This document shows, piece by piece, positions 8,783 to 17,598 of a stretch of DNA of 58,346 nucleotides (position 1 is the first letter of the stretch; each line of letters begins with the position of its first letter). The notes under the pieces were generated by a model. That model had not been told where the DNA came from and made no database searches. It saw only the letters and a program-made list of their open reading frames with translations. The position numbers and the translations under genes are program-made. Source of the stretch: Oscillospiraceae bacterium (GTDB lineage Bacteria; Bacillota; Clostridia; Oscillospirales; Oscillospiraceae); contig JAFWDQ010000017.1 in assembly GCA_017516065.1 (NCBI GenBank), positions 1 through 58,346 on the forward strand. Reading direction: 5' to 3'.

Positions 8783-10513
8783 TTATTCCACGTCCTGGAG
8801 TGCGTCATACCCCTCTTCGCCGGTGCGGACCTTGATCACGTTCTCCACGTCGTAGACGAAGATCTTGCCGTCGCCGATGTGGCCGGTGTAGAGCACCCGC
8901 TTGGCCGTCTCGATGACAGTACGCACCGGCACCTTGCTGACCACCACGTCCACCTGCACCTTGGGCAGCAGCGTGGTCTCCACCTGAACGCCGCGGTAGT
9001 ACTCCGGCTTGCCCTTCTGGACGCCGCAGCCCATGACGTGGGAGACGGTCATGCCGGCAATGCCGATGGCTACCATGGCGTTCTTCAGGGCCTCCAGACG
9101 GGCCTCCTTGCAGATGATCTCGATCTTGGTGAATTTGGGCATGCCCTCCTCCACGAAGCTGGGCATCTTTTTCACCGGCACGGCCTCCGCCGCGGGGGTA
9201 TCGCCGGACACGATCACAGGCGCCTCCGCGTCGTCTGGCATGGACTCCGGCAGCATGGCGAAGCCGGAGTAGGCGCCGGGGAGACCGTGCTCCGAGATGT
9301 CCAGTCCGGTCACCTCATCCTCGGCGCTGGCCCGCAGACCGTGAGCCTTTTCGATAAGCCTGAACACGACGGTCATCAATATGATGGTGTATGCGGCCAC
9401 GGCCACGACGCCCACCAGCTGGATTCCCAGCAGGCGTCCCTCGCCGGTGTAGAGCAGGCCGTGGAGACCCGCCGGGGCGTTGGGGTTGGCCAGCAGGCCT
9501 ACGGCAATGGTGCCCCAGACGCCGTTGGCACAGTGGACGGCCACGGCGCCGACGGGATCGTCGATATGGAGCTTCAGGTCCAGGACCTCCACCACCACGA
9601 CCACAAGGATGCCGGAGACGACGCCCACGATGAGAGCGCCCAGGCCGTCCAGAGCATCACAGCCCGCTGTGATGCCCACCAGGCCCGCCAGGGCCGCGTT
9701 GAGGCACATGGACACGTCCGGCTTGCCGTTCTTGCACCAGGTGAAGATCATGGTGGTGCAGGTGGCGGCGGCGGGGGCCAGAGTGGTGGTCAGGAAGATG
9801 GAGGCCGCCTCCGCGCCGCTGGTGGCCGCGGCACTGTTGAAGCCGTACCAGCCCAGCCAGAGGATGAACACGCCCAGAGCGCCCAGGGGGATGGAGTGGC
9901 CCGGGAAGGCATTGACCCGGGTGACTTTGCCGCTCCTGTCCCGGACGTATTTTCCGATCCGGGGCCCCAGGATCGCCGCACCGATCAGCGCCGAGATGCC
10001 GCCCACCATGTGGATGGCGCAGGAGCCGGCGTAGTCATGGAAGCCCAGGCGGCTCAGCCAGCCGCCGCCCCAGATCCAGTGGGCCTCGATGGGGTAGACG
10101 ATGGCCGACATGACGACAGAATAGATGCAGTAGGCCGAAAACTTGGTGCGCTCGGCCATGGAGCCGGAGACGATGCTGGCGGTGGTGGCGCAGAACACCA
10201 GATTGAATACAAAGTAGGTGGCGCCCGTGATGCCGCCGCCGGGGGAGGCGATGAACGATTTGAAATTGGTAAACAGCTCAAGATTGGGCAGACCGATGAG
10301 CCCGGCCAGAGTATCCTCGCCCATCATCAGGGCGTAGCCGATCAGCGTGAACATGATCGCGCCGATGCACAGGTCCATCAGGTTCTTCATCAGGATATTA
10401 CCGGCGTTTTTCGCCCGGGTAAAGCCCGCTTCCACCATGGCGAAGCCGGCCTGCATCCAGAAGATCAACGCCGTGCCCAGCAGGAGCCAGAATTCCAATG
10501 TCATAACCGTCAT
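8783..10513 (-). CDS. amt: Ammonium transporter with fused C-terminal PII (GlnB/GlnK) domain
   Basis: The 576 residues have two parts. Residues 1 to about 420 are the Amt/MEP channel with about eleven membrane helices, starting MTLEFWLLLGTALIFWM. After a short linker, residues 458-576 form a complete PII domain: PKFTKIEII, a T-loop with EYYRGVQ, and the C-terminal signature GKIFVYDVENVIKVRTGEEG. PII proteins normally gate Amt as separate trimers in response to 2-oxoglutarate and ATP/ADP, so fusion gives a built-in regulator. I took ATG 10513 over TTG 10522 because AAAGGAGG is 9 bases before the ATG and abuts the TTG. It lies 87 bases after glnN. Confidence 0.94.
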   Translation of the reverse strand: MTVMTLEFWLLLGTALIFWMQAGFAMVEAGFTRAKNAGNILMKNLMDLCIGAIMFTLIGYALMMGEDTLAGLIGLPNLELFTNFKSFIASPGGGITGATYFVFNLVFCATTASIVSGSMAERTKFSAYCIYSVVMSAIVYPIEAHWIWGGGWLSRLGFHDYAGSCAIHMVGGISALIGAAILGPRIGKYVRDRSGKVTRVNAFPGHSIPLGALGVFILWLGWYGFNSAAATSGAEAASIFLTTTLAPAAATCTTMIFTWCKNGKPDVSMCLNAALAGLVGITAGCDALDGLGALIVGVVSGILVVVVVEVLDLKLHIDDPVGAVAVHCANGVWGTIAVGLLANPNAPAGLHGLLYTGEGRLLGIQLVGVVAVAAYTIILMTVVFRLIEKAHGLRASAEDEVTGLDISEHGLPGAYSGFAMLPESMPDDAEAPVIVSGDTPAAEAVPVKKMPSFVEEGMPKFTKIEIICKEARLEALKNAMVAIGIAGMTVSHVMGCGVQKGKPEYYRGVQVETTLLPKVQVDVVVSKVPVRTVIETAKRVLYTGHIGDGKIFVYDVENVIKVRTGEEGYDALQDVE

Positions 10514-10538
10514 CACAAACAACCTCCTTTGTATTGTC

Positions 10539-10572
10539 TCCCGATCCGGCGGCTGAGACCGTCAGACCGGGA
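10539..10572 (-). other. Hairpin in the glnN-amt gap
   Basis: On the minus strand TCCCG and CGGGA enclose an inner imperfect stem around the loop TCTCAG. It is not followed by a T-run. It may stabilise or process the mRNA between glnN and amt, or affect amt translation, since it is just upstream of the amt ribosome site. Confidence 0.4.
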
Positions 10573-10600
10573 TCTCTTATCTCATTTTATACATAACATC

Positions 10601-12697
10601 TTATTTCACACCGAACAGCAGATCGCCGTAGGTGGGGAAGGGCCAGTAGCTCTCGGCGGTCATGACCTCCGCCTCGTCGGCCACGGCCCGCAGGGCGCTC
10701 ATCTTCGGCAGGATCTCGTCCCGGATGTGGTTGGCCTCCTCGGTGATGTCGGAGAGGGTCCGCTGCATGGCGATGGCGCCGTCCAGAGCGTCGGTCTTGG
10801 CGTCGATGAGATCCGCCAGCGAGGACAGCTTCCGAACCAGCCGCTTTTCGTAGTTGCAGCTGAGATCCGGGTCCAGGATCTTCTTCCTGGCTGCCGCCTC
10901 CGCCACGTCGGAGGCGTAGTGCTCCACGGCGGGCAGGATCTGCTTCCGGGCCATGTCGCTGGTGGTCTGGGCTTCGATGCAGACGCTCTTACAGTAGTTC
11001 TCCAGCATGATCTCATACCGAGACTGGAGTTCCGCCGGGGAGAAGACCCCGTGGGAGATGAGCATCTCCATGTTCTTTTTCTTCAGCAGCTCCGGCATGG
11101 CGTCCGGGGTGGTACGCAGGTTCAGCAGACCCCGCTGCTCCACCGCCTCGGTGATCCAGGCGTCGTCGTAGCCGTTGCCGTTGAAGATGATCCGCTTGTG
11201 CTCCCGGATGGTGCGCTGGATCAAATCGTGGAGGGCGGCGTGGAAGTCCGGCGCCTTCTCCAGCTCGTCGGCGTAGCACTTCAGGGACTCCGCCACAGCG
11301 GCATTGAGCATGATGTTGGCGCAGGCGATGGAGTTGGAGGAGCCCAGCATGCGGAACTCGAACTTGTTGCCCGTGAAGGCGAAGGGGGAGGTCCGGTTCC
11401 GGTCCGTTGTGTCCCGGGGGAACAGCGGCAGGGTATCCACCCCCAGCTTCATGCTTTTCTTTTCAACGCCGCTGTAGGGAGTGTCAGTCTCAATGGCGTC
11501 CAGGACGGCAGTGAGCTCGTCGCCCAGGAAAATGGAGATCACCGCAGGCGGCGCCTCGTTGGCGCCCAGACGATGGTCGTTGCCGGCGGTGGCCACGGCG
11601 GCACGGAGCAGGCCCTGATAGTCATCCACGGCCTGGATCACAGCCACCAGGAACAGCAGGAACTGGGCGTTTTCATAGGGCGTCTCGCCGGGAGAGAGAA
11701 GATTTGTTCCCGCGTCGGTGGCGATGGACCAGTTGTTGTGTTTGCCGCTGCCGTTGACGCCGGCGAAGGGCTTTTCATGGAGCAGGCACACCAGCCCGTG
11801 ACGGGCCGCAACCTTCTGCATGATCTCCATGGTCAGTTGGTTGTGATCCGTGGCGATATTGGTAGTGGTATAGATGGGCGCCAGCTCGTGCTGGGCGGGA
11901 GCCACCTCGTTGTGCTCCGTCTTGGCCAGGATGCCCAGCTCCCACAGCTCCTGGTTGAGGTCCTCCATGTACGCCGCCACCCGGGGCTTGATGGAGCCGA
12001 AGTAGTGGTCGTCCAGTTCCTGTCCCTTGGGGGGTCTGGCGCCGAAGAGGGTCCGACCGGTGTAGATCAGATCCTTGCGCCGGTCATACATGGCCCGGTC
12101 GATGAGGAAGTACTCCTGCTCCGGTCCCACGGAGGTGGTGACCCGGCGGACGTCATCGTTGCCGAAGAGCTTCAGGATCCTCAGAGCCTGCCGGTTGAGG
12201 GCCTCCATGCTCCGCAGCAGGGGCGTTTTCTTGTCCAGGGCCTCGCCGCCGTAAGAGCAGAAGGCCGTGGGGATGCACAGGGTCCTGCCCTTGATAAAGG
12301 CGTAGCTGGTGGGATCCCAGGCGGTGTAGCCCCGGGCTTCGAAGGTGGCCCGCAGGCCGCCGGAGGGGAAGGAGGAGGCGTCGGGCTCGCCTTTGATCAG
12401 CTCCTTGCCGGAGAACTCCATGATCACCCCGCCGTCGGGGGACGGGGAGATGAAGCTGTCGTGCTTCTCCGCCGTGATGCCGGTCAGCGGCTGGAACCAA
12501 TGGGTAAAATGGGTGGCTCCGTTTTCCACGGCCCAGTCCCGCATGGCGGAGGCCACGGCGCTGGCCACAGAGGGGTCCAGCTTCGCGCCCTGGTCGATGG
12601 TCTGTCGCAGGGAATTGTAAATGTTGGAGGACAGGCGGGCCTTCATTACGCGGTCATTGAACACCTTGCAGCCGAAATAAGCGGGGATACTGGTCAT
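10601..12697 (-). CDS. glnN: Glutamine synthetase type III
   Basis: It makes glutamine from glutamate, ammonia and ATP. The 698 residues match the large type III family found in Bacteroidetes and some Clostridia, not the 440-residue type I. The N-terminus [15 protein letters not shown], the segment [14 protein letters not shown] and the type III loop [11 protein letters not shown] support this. ATG 12697 has AAAGGG 8 bases upstream; GTG 12706 in the same frame is less likely. It is the first gene of the minus-strand operon, behind a strong promoter and a terminator-like leader. A type I enzyme lies in the divergent operon. Confidence 0.95.
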   Translation of the reverse strand: MTSIPAYFGCKVFNDRVMKARLSSNIYNSLRQTIDQGAKLDPSVASAVASAMRDWAVENGATHFTHWFQPLTGITAEKHDSFISPSPDGGVIMEFSGKELIKGEPDASSFPSGGLRATFEARGYTAWDPTSYAFIKGRTLCIPTAFCSYGGEALDKKTPLLRSMEALNRQALRILKLFGNDDVRRVTTSVGPEQEYFLIDRAMYDRRKDLIYTGRTLFGARPPKGQELDDHYFGSIKPRVAAYMEDLNQELWELGILAKTEHNEVAPAQHELAPIYTTTNIATDHNQLTMEIMQKVAARHGLVCLLHEKPFAGVNGSGKHNNWSIATDAGTNLLSPGETPYENAQFLLFLVAVIQAVDDYQGLLRAAVATAGNDHRLGANEAPPAVISIFLGDELTAVLDAIETDTPYSGVEKKSMKLGVDTLPLFPRDTTDRNRTSPFAFTGNKFEFRMLGSSNSIACANIMLNAAVAESLKCYADELEKAPDFHAALHDLIQRTIREHKRIIFNGNGYDDAWITEAVEQRGLLNLRTTPDAMPELLKKKNMEMLISHGVFSPAELQSRYEIMLENYCKSVCIEAQTTSDMARKQILPAVEHYASDVAEAAARKKILDPDLSCNYEKRLVRKLSSLADLIDAKTDALDGAIAMQRTLSDITEEANHIRDEILPKMSALRAVADEAEVMTAESYWPFPTYGDLLFGVK

Positions 12698-12713
12698 ACG
12701 GATCACCCTTTCA

Positions 12714-12777
12714 GGAAAAAATAAAAGAGAGACGCCGACGCCTGCAGGGAGGTCCCTGCGAGACGTCGGTGTCTCTC
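12714..12777 (-). terminator. Leader terminator/attenuator of the glnN operon
   Basis: On the minus strand the predicted transcript begins with an almost perfect hairpin: outer arms GAGAGACACCGACG and CGTCGGCGTCTCTC, inner arms GCAGGG and CCCTGC, followed by TTTTATTTTTT. It lies between the promoter (12787-12815) and glnN, so it should stop transcription unless opened. The 5' part can instead fold as GAGAC, loop ACCGAC, GTCTC (12760-12775), which excludes the terminator. The loop has A at position 1 and G at position 4, as in loops bound by ANTAR proteins. The second hairpin does not match that pattern well. Confidence 0.75.
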
Positions 12778-12786
12778 AATGGCGCA

Positions 12787-12815
12787 AATATACGCCTGTT
12801 TTCCGCATTTGTCAA
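12787..12815 (-). promoter_or_regulatory. Promoter of the glnN-amt-asnB-pur-guaA operon
   Basis: A perfect -35 TTGACA, 17-base spacer and -10 TATATT on the minus strand. Transcription should start near 12780, directly at the leader hairpin. Confidence 0.8.
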
Positions 12816-12847
12816 GGGGTAAGAACAAAAATTTTTTTCAAACACCA

Positions 12848-12876
12848 TTGACAAGCCCTCCGCGGGGGAGTAAAGT
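12848..12876 (+). promoter_or_regulatory. Promoter of the glutamate synthase-glnA-ANTAR operon
   Basis: TTGACA, a 17-base spacer and TAAAGT on the plus strand, 32 bases from the divergent glnN promoter. The -10 is weaker than that of glnN. Confidence 0.65.
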
Positions 12877-12884
12877 AACGGGAG

Positions 12885-12945
12885 GAACGAGGACGTTCAC
12901 CGGAGGAAAGCTGCGCGCTTTTCCGGCGGAACGACCCCGTTTTTT
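12885..12945 (+). terminator. Leader terminator/attenuator of the glutamate synthase operon
   Basis: The leader contains an interrupted long hairpin (arms built from GG, CGTTC, CCGG and their complements, 12891-12936) followed by a run of seven T. A short upstream stem GAACG/CGTTC (12885-12898) shares the CGTTC arm and so competes with the terminator. The layout mirrors the divergent glnN leader. No known riboswitch class was recognised. Confidence 0.6.
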
Positions 12946-12972
12946 TGTTTGTAAAGGAAGGGGAGATGCGAT

Positions 12973-14067
12973 ATGAAGCAACTTGAGGGGCAGGTCCGCA
13001 TCCCGTCCGGATGCGCCATCTCGGCCGTGATCTCAAAAGAGGGCAGGCGCATGACCGGCGAGAAGATCATCGGGAGCATGAAGCCCATGCACGACCGCTC
13101 CAACGGTCTGGGAGGCGGCTTCGCGGGCTACGGGATCTATCCGGAATATAAGGATCTGTTCGCCCTGCATCTCTTCTTTCGGGATAAACCCACGCGGCTG
13201 GAGTGCGAGGCGTACCTGCGGGAGGTGCTGGAGATCGTGAAGGCGGAGATCATCCCCACCCGGAAGATCCCCCAGATCACCGACGAGCCCATCATCCGCC
13301 GCTACTTCGTCACGCCCCTGCGCTCGGTGCTGGCCAGCATGCAGCTGGACGAGAAGGAGTTCATCGCCCGGATCGTCATGCATATCAACACCTCCATCGA
13401 CGGGGCCTACGTGTTCTCCAGCGGGAAGAACATGGGCGCCTTCAAGGCGGTGGGCTTCCCCGAGGATGTGGGCGTGTTCTACCGGCTGGATGAATACGAG
13501 GCCTATGCCTGGACGGCCCACGGCCGCTATCCCACCAACACCCCGGGCTGGTGGGGCGGCGCCCATCCCTTCGCCCTGCTGGACTGCTCCGTGGTCCACA
13601 ACGGGGAGATCTCCTCCTACGACGCCAACCGGCGTTTTATCGAGATGTACGGCTATAAATGCACGCTCCAGACCGACACGGAGGTCATCACCTATATCGC
13701 CGACTATCTCCTCCGCCGTCAGGGCCTGACCCTGGAGGAGACGGCGGAGGTCATCGCGGCCCCCTTCTGGAGCACCATCGACCGGTACGGGCCGGAGAAG
13801 CGGGAGCAGCTGACCTATCTGCGCACTGTGTACGCCAGCCTGCTGGTCACGGGCCCGTTTTCCATCGTGCTGGGCTTTGAGGGTGGACTCATGGCCCTCA
13901 ACGACCGGCTGAAGCTGCGCAGCATGGTGGTGGCGGAGAAGGAAGACCTGGTGTTCATCGCCAGCGAGGAGGCGGCCATCCGGGCCATGGAGCCCGCCGC
14001 GGAGAACCTCTACGCCCCGGCGGGGGGCGAGCCGGTGATCGTCCGGGTCAGAGAGGGGGCGTACTGA
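12973..14067 (+). CDS. Glutamate synthase, glutamine amidotransferase domain (split GOGAT part 1)
   Basis: A stand-alone class II glutamine amidotransferase of 364 residues corresponding to the N-terminal domain of GltB. It releases ammonia from glutamine for the FMN domain encoded next. Cys14 in SGCAIS is the likely N-terminal nucleophile after removal of a short propeptide. The motifs AHGRYPTNTPGWWGGAHPF and VVHNGEISSY are typical of this domain. ATG 12973 has AAGGAAGGGGAG upstream. It ends one base before the next gene. Splitting of GltB into three genes is known in archaea and some Clostridia. Confidence 0.92.
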   Translation: MKQLEGQVRIPSGCAISAVISKEGRRMTGEKIIGSMKPMHDRSNGLGGGFAGYGIYPEYKDLFALHLFFRDKPTRLECEAYLREVLEIVKAEIIPTRKIPQITDEPIIRRYFVTPLRSVLASMQLDEKEFIARIVMHINTSIDGAYVFSSGKNMGAFKAVGFPEDVGVFYRLDEYEAYAWTAHGRYPTNTPGWWGGAHPFALLDCSVVHNGEISSYDANRRFIEMYGYKCTLQTDTEVITYIADYLLRRQGLTLEETAEVIAAPFWSTIDRYGPEKREQLTYLRTVYASLLVTGPFSIVLGFEGGLMALNDRLKLRSMVVAEKEDLVFIASEEAAIRAMEPAAENLYAPAGGEPVIVRVREGAY

Positions 14068-14068
14068 T

Positions 14069-15580
14069 ATGGGCATCGATTATTTCTATCCGGAATTCGA
14101 AGTCGTCCGCAATGAGAACAAGTGCATCCGCTGCGGGGCCTGCGTGACCCAGTGCGCCAGAGAGGTGCACCTGTGGGACAGGGAGAAGGACATCTTTACC
14201 ACCGACGACGAAAAGTGCGTGGCCTGTCAGCGGTGCGTAGCCTTCTGTCCCACCCACGCGCTGAAGATCGTCAAGAGCGGCGCGGCCCTGCGGGACAACG
14301 CCAACTGGGACGCCGCCACCGTCCGGGAGGCCTACAAACAGGCGGGGAGCGGCGGCGTGCTGCTCTCCTCCATGGGCAGTCCGAAGCCCCTGCCGGTCTA
14401 CTGGGACCGGATCCTCATCAACGCCTCCCAGGTCACCAACCCCTCCATCGATCCTCTCCGGGAGCCCATGGAGACCCGGGTATTCCTGGGCAAAAAGCCC
14501 ACGGCAGTGACCAGAGGGCCGGACGGCAGGCTGGACTGCCGGCTGGAGCCTCAGCTGGAGCTGTCCATGCCCCTGATGTTCTCCGCCATGAGCTACGGCT
14601 CCATCAGCTACAACGCCCACGCGGCCCTGGCCCGTGCCGCCGCGGAGCTGGGCATCGTCTACAACACCGGCGAGGGCGGCCTCCACAGGGACTTCTATCG
14701 CTACGGGCCCAATACTGTGGTCCAGGTGGCCTCCGGCCGCTTCGGCGTCCACAAGGACTATCTGAACGCCGGCGCCGCCATCGAGATCAAGATGGGCCAG
14801 GGCGCCAAGCCCGGCATCGGCGGCCATCTGCCCGGCTCGAAGATCGTGGGGGACATCTCCAGGACCAGAATGATCCCCGAGGGCTCCGACGCCATCTCCC
14901 CGGCGCCCCACCACGACATCTACTCCATCGAGGACCTGCGCCAGCTGGTCTGCTCCCTGAAGGAGACCACAGAGTATCAGAAGCCCGTTATCGTGAAGGT
15001 GGCCGCCGTCCACAACATCGCCGCCATCGCCAGCGGCATCGCCCGCAGCGGCGCGGACATCATCGCCATCGACGGCTTCCGGGGCGGCACCGGCGCGGCG
15101 CCCACCAGGATCCGGGACAACGTGGGCATCCCCATCGAGCTGGCTCTGGCTGCCGTGGATCAGCGGCTCAGGGACGAGGGGATCCGCAATCAGGTCTCCC
15201 TCATCGCCGGGGGCAGCATCCGTTCTTCCGCCGACGTGGTCAAGGCGGTGGCCCTGGGGGCAGACGCCTGCTATATCGGCACCGCCGCTCTGCTGGCTCT
15301 GGGCTGTCACCTGTGCCGGAACTGCCAGAGCGGCAAGTGCAGCTGGGGCATCGCCACCCAGCGCCCGGAGCTGGTGAAGCGGCTGGACCCCGACGAGGGC
15401 AGCCGGCGGCTGGTCAACCTCATGCGGGCCTGGCAGCTGGAGATCCGGGAGCTCATGGGCGGCATGGGTATCAACTCCATCGAGGCCCTCCGGGGCAACC
15501 GGCTCATGCTCCGTGGCATCGGACTGAGCGAGAAGGAGCTGGAGATCCTGGGCATCGCCCACGCCGGCGCCGGCGCGTAA
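14069..15580 (+). CDS. gltB: Glutamate synthase, ferredoxin-FMN domain (split GOGAT part 2)
   Basis: The catalytic core that reductively transfers ammonia to 2-oxoglutarate. Residues 1-65 are a two-cluster ferredoxin domain with Cys19, 22, 25, 29 and Cys50, 53, 56, 60. The rest is the FMN-binding barrel of glutamate synthase, with FSAMSYGSISYNAHAALA and GEGGLHRDFYRYG. A late cysteine group, CHLCRNC-QSGKC, resembles the 3Fe-4S site. No NADPH-oxidising small subunit (GltD) lies nearby, so electrons may arrive through the ferredoxin domain from free ferredoxin or another partner. The start is one base past the previous stop. Confidence 0.93.
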   Translation: MGIDYFYPEFEVVRNENKCIRCGACVTQCAREVHLWDREKDIFTTDDEKCVACQRCVAFCPTHALKIVKSGAALRDNANWDAATVREAYKQAGSGGVLLSSMGSPKPLPVYWDRILINASQVTNPSIDPLREPMETRVFLGKKPTAVTRGPDGRLDCRLEPQLELSMPLMFSAMSYGSISYNAHAALARAAAELGIVYNTGEGGLHRDFYRYGPNTVVQVASGRFGVHKDYLNAGAAIEIKMGQGAKPGIGGHLPGSKIVGDISRTRMIPEGSDAISPAPHHDIYSIEDLRQLVCSLKETTEYQKPVIVKVAAVHNIAAIASGIARSGADIIAIDGFRGGTGAAPTRIRDNVGIPIELALAAVDQRLRDEGIRNQVSLIAGGSIRSSADVVKAVALGADACYIGTAALLALGCHLCRNCQSGKCSWGIATQRPELVKRLDPDEGSRRLVNLMRAWQLEIRELMGGMGINSIEALRGNRLMLRGIGLSEKELEILGIAHAGAGA

Positions 15581-15619
15581 GTGAAAAAAGAGTGGAAAAA
15601 GATACAGAGGTGTGGTAAT

Positions 15620-16339
15620 ATGGTGATCGACGCGAGAGAGATGGATTATACGGCGCTCAACCGGGCGGTGCGGAGCAGTCGGGAGGACTGCGTCATTGAC
15701 AACTGCCTGGGCCAGCGCTTCATCGCCGCCGGAGAGCCGGAGCGGGAAATCGTCGTCAACGGGATCCCGGGAAACGCGCTGGGCGCGTACCTGAACGGCG
15801 CCCGGGTGGTGGTCAACGGCAATGCCCAGGATGCCGTGGGCGACACCATGAACGACGGCGTCATCGTGGTCCACGGGGACCTGGGCGACACCGCCGGATA
15901 TGCCATGCGGGGCGGCGCCATTTACGCTGCCGGCAACGCGGGCTATCGGGCCGGTATCCACATGAAAGCGTATAAGGACCGGCTTCCGGTGATGGTCATC
16001 GGCGGGTGCACCGGGAGCTTTCTGGGAGAGTATCAGGCCGGGGGCCTCATCATCGTCCTGGGCCTGCACCGGGACGGCAGGCCCATCGTCAGCAACTTCC
16101 CCGGCACGGGGATGCACGGCGGCAGGATGTTCCTGCGCTCCCGCTGTCAGGATGTCCTTTTCCCCGAACAGGTCACCGCTCATCCGGCGGCAGAGGAGGA
16201 GAAGGCGGAGATCCGCCCGTATATCCTTGAATTCTGCAGACTGTTCGGCGGCGACCCGGAGGCGCTCCTCAGCGGCGAATTCACCGTCGTCGCCCCGGAC
16301 AGCGACAATCCCTACCATCAACTCTATGTTGAAAACTGA
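15620..16339 (+). CDS. Glutamate synthase, GXGXG domain (split GOGAT part 3)
   Basis: 239 residues of the right-handed beta-helix GXGXG domain at the C-terminus of GltB (also found in FwdC/FmdC). Repeated GXXXG turns are visible in GNALGAYLNGARVVVNGNAQD and GDLGDTAGYAMRGG, and HGGRMFLRS follows. It supports assembly and the ammonia channel of the enzyme. The frame also opens at GTG 15581, directly on the previous stop, but ATG 15620 has AGAGGTG 6 bases ahead and I prefer it. Confidence 0.9.
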   Translation: MVIDAREMDYTALNRAVRSSREDCVIDNCLGQRFIAAGEPEREIVVNGIPGNALGAYLNGARVVVNGNAQDAVGDTMNDGVIVVHGDLGDTAGYAMRGGAIYAAGNAGYRAGIHMKAYKDRLPVMVIGGCTGSFLGEYQAGGLIIVLGLHRDGRPIVSNFPGTGMHGGRMFLRSRCQDVLFPEQVTAHPAAEEEKAEIRPYILEFCRLFGGDPEALLSGEFTVVAPDSDNPYHQLYVEN

Positions 16340-16359
16340 GAGAAAGCAGGTCAGCGGTC

Positions 16360-17562
16360 ATGAAGTTCTCATCGGAAGAAGTCATGCAGTACGTCCAGGA
16401 GGAGGATGTGAAGTTTATCCGCCTCGCCTTTTGTGACGTTTACGGCAGACAGAAGAATATCGCCATCATGCCCGGCGAGCTGCCCCGGGCATTCCGGCAC
16501 GGTATCGCCATCGACGCTTCCGCCATCGCGGGCTTCGGGGGGCAGGTGCGCTCGGACCTGTTTCTGCGGCCGGATCCCTCCACCCTGGTGCGTCTGCCCT
16601 GGCGGCCGGAGAGCGGCAAGGTGGTGCGGATGTTCTGCACCGTCACCTATCCCGACGGCCGGGTGCTGGAGACGGATGCCCGCAGCATCCTGAAGGAGGC
16701 CGTGGCCGCGGCGGAGGCCGCGGGCGTGGCCTTTGATTTCGGTCCGGAAATGGAGTTCTATCTTCTCAAAACCGACGACGAGGGAGAGCCCACCGATATC
16801 CCCTATGACCGGGCGGGGTACATGGACATCGCCCCGGACGACAAGGGAGAGAACGTCCGCCGGGAGATCTGCCTGACCCTGGAGCAGATGGGGATCCGCC
16901 CGGAGAGCTCCCACCACGAGGAGGGCCCCGGACAGAACGAGATCGACTTCCATTACTCCGACGCGCTGTCCGCCGCCGACAACACCATCACCTTCCGCGG
17001 CGTGGTGAAGACCATCGCCGCCCGCAGCGGCCTCTGGGCGGATTTTTCCCCCAAGCCCCTGAAGGATCAGGCCGGCAGCGGTATGCATATCAACATCTCC
17101 GTGGGGGACGCGGAGCAGCTGGAGCATGTCATCGCCGGGATCATGGAAAAGATCCGGGACATGACCGTGTTCCTCAACCCCTGCGAAAATTCCTATGAAC
17201 GCTTCGGCGCCGCCAAGGCCCCGGCGTATATCTCCTGGTCCTCGGAAAACCGCAGCCAGCTCATCCGCATCCCGGCCACCCACAAGACATATCCCCGGGC
17301 GGAGCTGCGCAGCGCCGATCCCACAGCAAACCCCTATCTGGCCTTTGCCCTGCTGATCCACGCCGGGCTCTACGGGCTGGAAAAGGGCCTCACACCGCCG
17401 CCGCCCTCGGACCTGAATCTGTACACGGCCCCGCCGGAGGTGCTCTCGCGGTATGAAAAGCTGCCCGCCTCTCTGGAGGAGGCGGCCCGGGCCGCCCTGG
17501 ACAGCGACTTCATCCGTCAGCACTTGCCCGAGGCGGTCATTGCGGCGTACTGCCGCCGCTGA
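16360..17562 (+). CDS. glnA: Glutamine synthetase type I-like
   Basis: 400 residues, shorter than the usual 440-470 of type I enzymes but with the catalytic elements: FGPEMEFYLL, HHEEGPGQNEIDF, GSGMHINIS and RAELRSADPTANPYLAF. The usual DGSSIEGF segment reads DASAIAGFG. The adenylylation region of enterobacterial enzymes is absent. It lies 20 bases after the GXGXG gene, forming a GS/GOGAT operon. Having it beside a type III enzyme suggests that the two serve different nitrogen states. A ligase using another amine cannot be excluded. Confidence 0.88.
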   Translation: MKFSSEEVMQYVQEEDVKFIRLAFCDVYGRQKNIAIMPGELPRAFRHGIAIDASAIAGFGGQVRSDLFLRPDPSTLVRLPWRPESGKVVRMFCTVTYPDGRVLETDARSILKEAVAAAEAAGVAFDFGPEMEFYLLKTDDEGEPTDIPYDRAGYMDIAPDDKGENVRREICLTLEQMGIRPESSHHEEGPGQNEIDFHYSDALSAADNTITFRGVVKTIAARSGLWADFSPKPLKDQAGSGMHINISVGDAEQLEHVIAGIMEKIRDMTVFLNPCENSYERFGAAKAPAYISWSSENRSQLIRIPATHKTYPRAELRSADPTANPYLAFALLIHAGLYGLEKGLTPPPPSDLNLYTAPPEVLSRYEKLPASLEEAARAALDSDFIRQHLPEAVIAAYCRR

Positions 17563-17598
17563 GCGAACGGGAGGATTCTCAGGAAGGGGGGAGCGGAT

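Noticed and set aside
7913-12724. A 1,603-codon open frame on the plus strand, antisense to asnB, amt and glnN
   Set aside because: It mirrors three clear genes on the other strand. High GC at third codon positions removes stop codons from one antisense frame; the translation is low-complexity and has no ribosome site or family features.
12885-12945. Glutamine riboswitch (glnA RNA motif) in the glutamate synthase leader
   Set aside because: The CGTTC/GAACG closing stem is suggestive, but the conserved GGAAGUA-type core and three-way junction of that class are missing.
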